Assembly: GCF_000344685.1 (NCBI RefSeq)
Contig: NW_006920411.1
Span: 731,762-795,761, forward strand
Origin: Gloeophyllum trabeum ATCC 11539
Taxonomy: Eukaryota; Basidiomycota; Agaricomycetes; Gloeophyllales; Gloeophyllaceae
Direction: 5' to 3'
DNA: 64,000 nucleotides
Shown: piece by piece, positions 60,018-64,000 of the stretch
Layout of the letters: each line of letters begins with the position of its first letter
Numbering within the stretch: position 1 is the stretch's first letter
Notes under the pieces: model-generated
The model's database searches: none
What the model was told of the DNA's origin: nothing
Seen by the model: only the letters and a program-made list of their open reading frames with translations
Made by a program: the position numbers and the translations under genes

Positions 60018-62964
60018 TCATCGGCTTTCGCCTGGGAATAGCCTGCTCACTGCCTCGGCCTCCCTCCTCCGTTTCTCGCCCTTCTCCCTGGACACGTTGT
60101 CCCGGCACGAGCCGCCGTATTTGGCGAGCTTCTCCAGGAGGGCTTGAAGGCGTTTGGGCTTGACAGCGCTGTACGATGTCTGGCGAATGCTAGGCACCAA
60201 GTAATCTTGCACAGTATCAGACAAGATAATCGACGTTGTCTAATTTTGGAATCCGTCATTGTCGTGCCCAGGAGTAGACAGTAGGATACGTACGGAGCGC
60301 AACTCAGCAAAGGCCGATGCAAGGTGTGCCCGCCCGATGCCTTTCAGTTCTTCCTCCAGGAAATCAATATCCACTAGGATATTTGAGATGGCGTTCTCGT
60401 TGATCATGGGCACATTGCGACCAGTAAGGAAATCCTGCATTCACGGGGTCAATGAGATACTATAGCTACGTAGGCCCGGTGCAGGCTTATCTTACCATGA
60501 GACAACTCGCGATGTAGTTAACTGCGCCACGGTACGCTTCGTCCTTGTATGCATCCTTGATGACCAGTGAATCGAGCACTGTCGTGAGCCAGTTGAACAG
60601 TTCGTAAAGGTATACGCTGGGCGCACTCTCCCGCGCTGAGGGCGTCCAATCATATTCGGACAGGTCAAAGAAGTCGTCGAGCTTGGACGTGATCAGGCTA
60701 GTAATCCTCGTCAGTGCGCGGGAGATCGTCGATGCGAACGACGAGGAAGCTGTGAGGCGGATGGACCCGCCGCGCTGTGAAGTGCTGTGAACAGACCACT
60801 GTGTTAGGTGTGGATTGGGAACAAATTAATAGACTCACCGCATGCTCGTTATCGTGGCTTCGATCTCGGTGCAGGCTACTTGGAAGTGTTCCAAGTTGGT
60901 CACCATCTGCGCTATCTGCGTCAGCGTAGACGTCGTAGCGAGACGTCGTGCGATGTTATCGCTAATGTGCGCAGAGAGTAGGTTGTCAAGAGCCTGCATT
61001 CGCGTACAATATGTATGAGGGAACGCGACACAGGAATAACAGGGTAGCCCGACCTTGCTCATGAGCTCGTCCACGTTCCGATGATGTTGCGAGACACCGT
61101 CAACGAAGTGGTAGAATCTCTCAACAAATGTCCGGATCTGTGGTAAACGCCATTGGCTCCTAACCGCCATCAATAATATTTGGGGACATACAGATTGACA
61201 GCATAGGTAGAAGCTCTGGGACCACGGGAGCAGGAGAGGGAAAGAAGCCCTTCAAATGCAAACAGCTTGAAAACCACAGTCACCGGAGTAAAGAGTGTAA
61301 CTCACTTCATCAGTTCGTCCCGCTCGGCCTTGCTTATCCACACGACTTCAAAGACTGCGTCTCGTTGCTGACTATTGTCTACCTGCATCGAGACATGATC
61401 ATCTTGCACTAGAATCTACACAAGGGTCATTAGCCACGCTTCGCAGCGGCTCGGTGGTAATGGCGCACATCGTCGAACCGTTTCTTGAACTGCTTCTCCA
61501 ACAGACTTGCGTACCGCTCGAACATGACGAGGATGAAGGAGTACATATTACCCGTAGAGTACTCATAAGACTATGGCGGACATCAGACGATGTTGCGGAT
61601 CACGAGAAGGCTGTTCGCACCTCCATTGTCATGGTGAAGCTTATGAGGAGCTCCTTGGCCTTCATGAACGTGTCCGGATCCATCTGGGTCTTGAGGGCAT
61701 CGTCAATTGCGCCGCTGAGTCTGCTGATCAGCGTGTCCCAGAGCTCTTCGACGTCTCGCTCGGAGCGGAATGTGCCAGTTGTCTTCAAAACATGCGTTTC
61801 GATGATGAAGTAACCTGTAATCTCTTGGAGCAGAGATGCAAGGTTCGACAAGGATAACGGAGAGGGTAAAATAAGGTCGGATTGTGCCTGGGCATACCTG
61901 GGTGGGACCATATGCCACATTTAAAGACTGGTACTAGGACATACCTTTCGGTCCGCTTGGTAGGATTTCCGTAACTCGTCCAGCGAATCGAGGGCGGTAT
62001 ATATGTGGATACATTGGTATAAAGGCTTGAAGTCCACAGTGACTTGCTCGTTCTTGAGCGCATCGACTATTGGCTCCGTTTAGCACATTCGCGAGGCAAG
62101 GGTAATAAGACGGACACTCAGTCTTCTCGTAAGTCACCCATTCCACAGCACTCCCGACCCGTGCGGAGCGCAACATGGGGTCCCTGTCGCGTCGAGCCTT
62201 CCACCGCTTGACGCGGAGCTCCATAGCCTCAAGGGCGAGCTCGCCGACTTGCCCACTCACGTTTCGTATGTCTAGCAGCCACTGTTTAGTCGAGGCGGTC
62301 ACCGCGTCCTTGATCTGACCGCGAAGGGAGGGAAGCGAGGACAGCAAGTGCTGGAAGAATGGAGTTTGCGACAGCGAGGTGGGAGGCATGCTTTGGATGT
62401 CTTCCAAGGACTGGCGATGGGAGTTATATTACGATGCATGTACGGACATACAAGGAAACGTAGATGACCGACCCTAAGAGCACTCCAATACTTCCCCTCC
62501 TGGACCATCTCCCCGACCCTGTTTACGACATCGAGCACGCGAAGACATGCCTGCAGATTGTCAATAGCTTCGTCCAGGTTCGCAGCTGTCTTCTTGGACT
62601 GTAGGAGCGCCCTCTTCTTCTCTACGAGGCCATGTCCCACCTGCGCGACATTCCCATCCAAAGTGGTGATGCGCTCGCGCAGGTTCTTCGTGTACGACTT
62701 GATGGTAAAGAGTGTCGACACGGAGGAGATAAAATCCTGGTAGTTCTCACCACAGATGCGTTCTATTTCAGCATCCTTGGACTCGATCAGGCCTTGCACG
62801 GTACGGAGATACACCTCCTGCTGTTTGTTCTGGTGAATCTGCTTGATGATGGGGCCAAGCTGTTCGAGGTTCTCTGAAGATGACTGCGGGTCGAGCAGAT
62901 GGATCTGCTGCAATTGCTGGTCGATGTTCTCCTGGGTGAATTGCGGCCTTCGGCGCGGAGGCAT
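60018..62964 (-). CDS. SEC15: Exocyst complex component Sec15
   Basis: Subunit of the exocyst, which tethers secretory vesicles at the hyphal tip and binds the Rab GTPase Sec4. The start at 62964 gives MPPRRRPQFTQENIDQQLQQ. The N-terminal coiled-coil region includes YTKNLRERITTLDGNVAQVG and VEKKRALLQSKKTAANLDEA. Typical Sec15 blocks follow: SLEDIQSMPPTSLSQTPFFQ, GNMYSFILVMFERYASLLEK, QFKKRFDDILVQDD, and the C-terminal FFDLSEYDWTPSARES with DAYKDEAYRGAVNYIASC. It ends SRLFPGESR with a TGA at 60018-60020. Around 10 introns and about 770 residues, in line with the family. Confidence 0.93.
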
Positions 62965-63409
62965 GGCTACTGACGCGATTCCACCTACAAACTGCCTTTC
63001 AGATTGTGAATGGACTATGTCGGAGCAACCAGTCCATCAAGAATGCGGCGAGCACAGCGTAAGCAGAGACCGATACCGAGTATATGCAGGCAGGAGTGTA
63101 AGTCTAAGTATCAGAGCAAGATGTATTCCGCAGTGAAGAGACTTCATGCAAGCAACAGTGGCTGATCCGAGAAAGCCCTTCCCCCGACGCAATTCCACCT
63201 TACCATTGTAACGCTGCTACCCTTGGACACGGCTATCGAACATGCTGCACCGCACATGTCGCCGGCTAGCAGAGAACGCACGTTCGACTTGTCCGAGATG
63301 AGTCTTGACAAAATCTTTATGTTTCCGATCGCGGTCGGTCTAGTTTCCCCGATGCTCATCCGGATATAAGAGGTATATGACTCCTTCGCTTTAGCAACCT
63401 ATCGCACTA
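62965..63409. other. Intergenic, Sec15 upstream region
   Basis: About 445 bp between the Sec15 start and the MITE. It should hold the Sec15 promoter and perhaps, before insertion of the MITE, the promoter of the HAD gene. No distinct elements recognised. Confidence 0.4.
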
Positions 63410-63843
63410 CAGTCGACTCTGTCTTAACCCATAACGGGTCGTGGAACCCAAAAGTTATGGGTTTCTGCAGACTATGGGTTACCAGAACGTGTGACATTAT
63501 GTGACTACCTAGTACGCGTGACAGACAGCCTATCCGGTATAGGCCGGACGTCGTTTATGACACCGTTTAGATACGGAATCTTGAGTCTGGTATGGGTTAT
63601 CTTCTGAAATACCACGAGAACCAAAAATTAAGGGTCCAGATGGTCCAGATTCTCGTGAGAAGGAGACCTGTACCTTCCTAATATAGGTTGTTTTATGGGT
63701 TATGACCCTTCAAAAAGCTATGGGTTATGGGATACGGGAGACTTATGGGTTTTTACTATCTACCATGTCGGTGGAAGCCAAAAACCTATGGGTTATTACA
63801 GGTTATGGGTTATGACAGGTATGGGTTAAGACAGAGTCGACTG
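63410..63843. mobile_element. 434-bp MITE with TATGGGTTA repeats, TA-flanked
   Basis: The left end reads CAGTCGACTCTGTCTTAACC and the right end is its exact inverse (GGTTAAGACAGAGTCGACTG). TA at 63408-63409 and 63844-63845 flanks both sides, a Tc1/mariner/pogo-type target duplication. The interior contains about a dozen TATGGGTTA motifs in both orientations, concentrated near the right end. It has no coding capacity. Its right end lies about 12 bp before the ATG of the HAD gene. The termini closely match the ends at 51037 and 55928. Confidence 0.9.
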
Positions 63844-63855
63844 TAGATATCACCC

Positions 63856-64000
63856 ATGGCTGTACAGAAATTCGTGGTCGAAGCCGTGTACGTCCTGCAT
63901 GCTCTCCATATTTCGCTGTCCGCTGACACCCGGGCCCAGCCTATTCGACATGGACGGCACCCTGGTAGACTCCACCGCAGGTGTCGTAGGCGCATGGGAG
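63856..64000 (+). CDS. HAD-superfamily phosphatase, 5' part
   Basis: Beginning of a haloacid-dehalogenase-type sugar or glycerol phosphate phosphatase. Exon 1 (63856-63887) gives MAVQKFVVEA; a GTACGT donor and CCCAG acceptor (intron 63888-63939) lead to VLFDMDGTLVDSTAGVVGAW. DMDGTLVDS is HAD motif I with the nucleophile Asp. It resembles the DOG1/GPP subgroup. The gene runs off the right edge. Its start is only about 12 bp from a MITE, so its 5' UTR and promoter must be largely MITE sequence. Confidence 0.85.
   Translation, partial: MAVQKFVVEAVYVLHALHISLSADTRAQPIRHGRHPGRLHRRCRRRMG

Overview
The window is nuclear DNA of a filamentous basidiomycete, most likely a wood-decaying agaricomycete. 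Nearly every gene is cut by many short (about 50-60 nt) GT-AG introns, genes are dense on both strands, and the protein set is fungal: a division-1 chitin synthase, Spo12, an aryl-alcohol-oxidase-type GMC flavoenzyme, an intracellular GH2 beta-mannosidase and an orphan NRPS-like reductase. The white-rot lifestyle is my inference from the GMC oxidase and mannosidase. Gene calls were made by reading exons and splice sites by eye. Exon sums were checked in frame for the hydrolase, the plus-strand transporter, both RING genes and Spo12.

Layout. 0.2-9.1 kb: an alpha/beta hydrolase, two paralogous MFS transporters in opposite orientation (1.7-3.6 kb minus, 7.3-9.1 kb plus), and between them an NmrA-like oxidoreductase and an acidic RING protein sharing a short divergent promoter. 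9.3-24.3 kb: beta-mannosidase, Rheb GTPase, an F-box protein divergent from Spo12, a second RING protein, and chitin synthase. 25.8-32.2 kb: secreted GMC oxidase and a CLPTM1-family membrane protein. 32.5-40.1 kb: a basic, serine-rich Cys-motif/AT-hook protein, an AAA ATPase, Tom20 and a SMYD-like SET protein. 41.4-50.9 kb: NRPS-like A-T-R enzyme, NYN-domain protein and glutaminyl-tRNA synthetase. 58.9-63.0 kb: ARF GTPase and exocyst subunit Sec15. The right edge cuts a HAD-type phosphatase.

Between 51.0 and 58.1 kb the housekeeping genes give way to a mosaic of non-autonomous inverted-repeat elements, some nested, with no transposase seen. A related 434-bp MITE lies at 63.4-63.8 kb, flanked by TA, and ends about 12 bp before the start codon of the HAD phosphatase.

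Most genes do not form a pathway cluster. Several serve secretion and growth at the hyphal tip (ARF, Sec15, chitin synthase, Rheb) and others carbon acquisition (GMC oxidase, mannosidase, transporters). The most unusual signals are the RING pair, which shares an Asp at the sixth zinc-ligand position and an identical 25-nt exon, the 11-nt microexon in the hydrolase active site, and the MITE mosaic with its promoter insertion.
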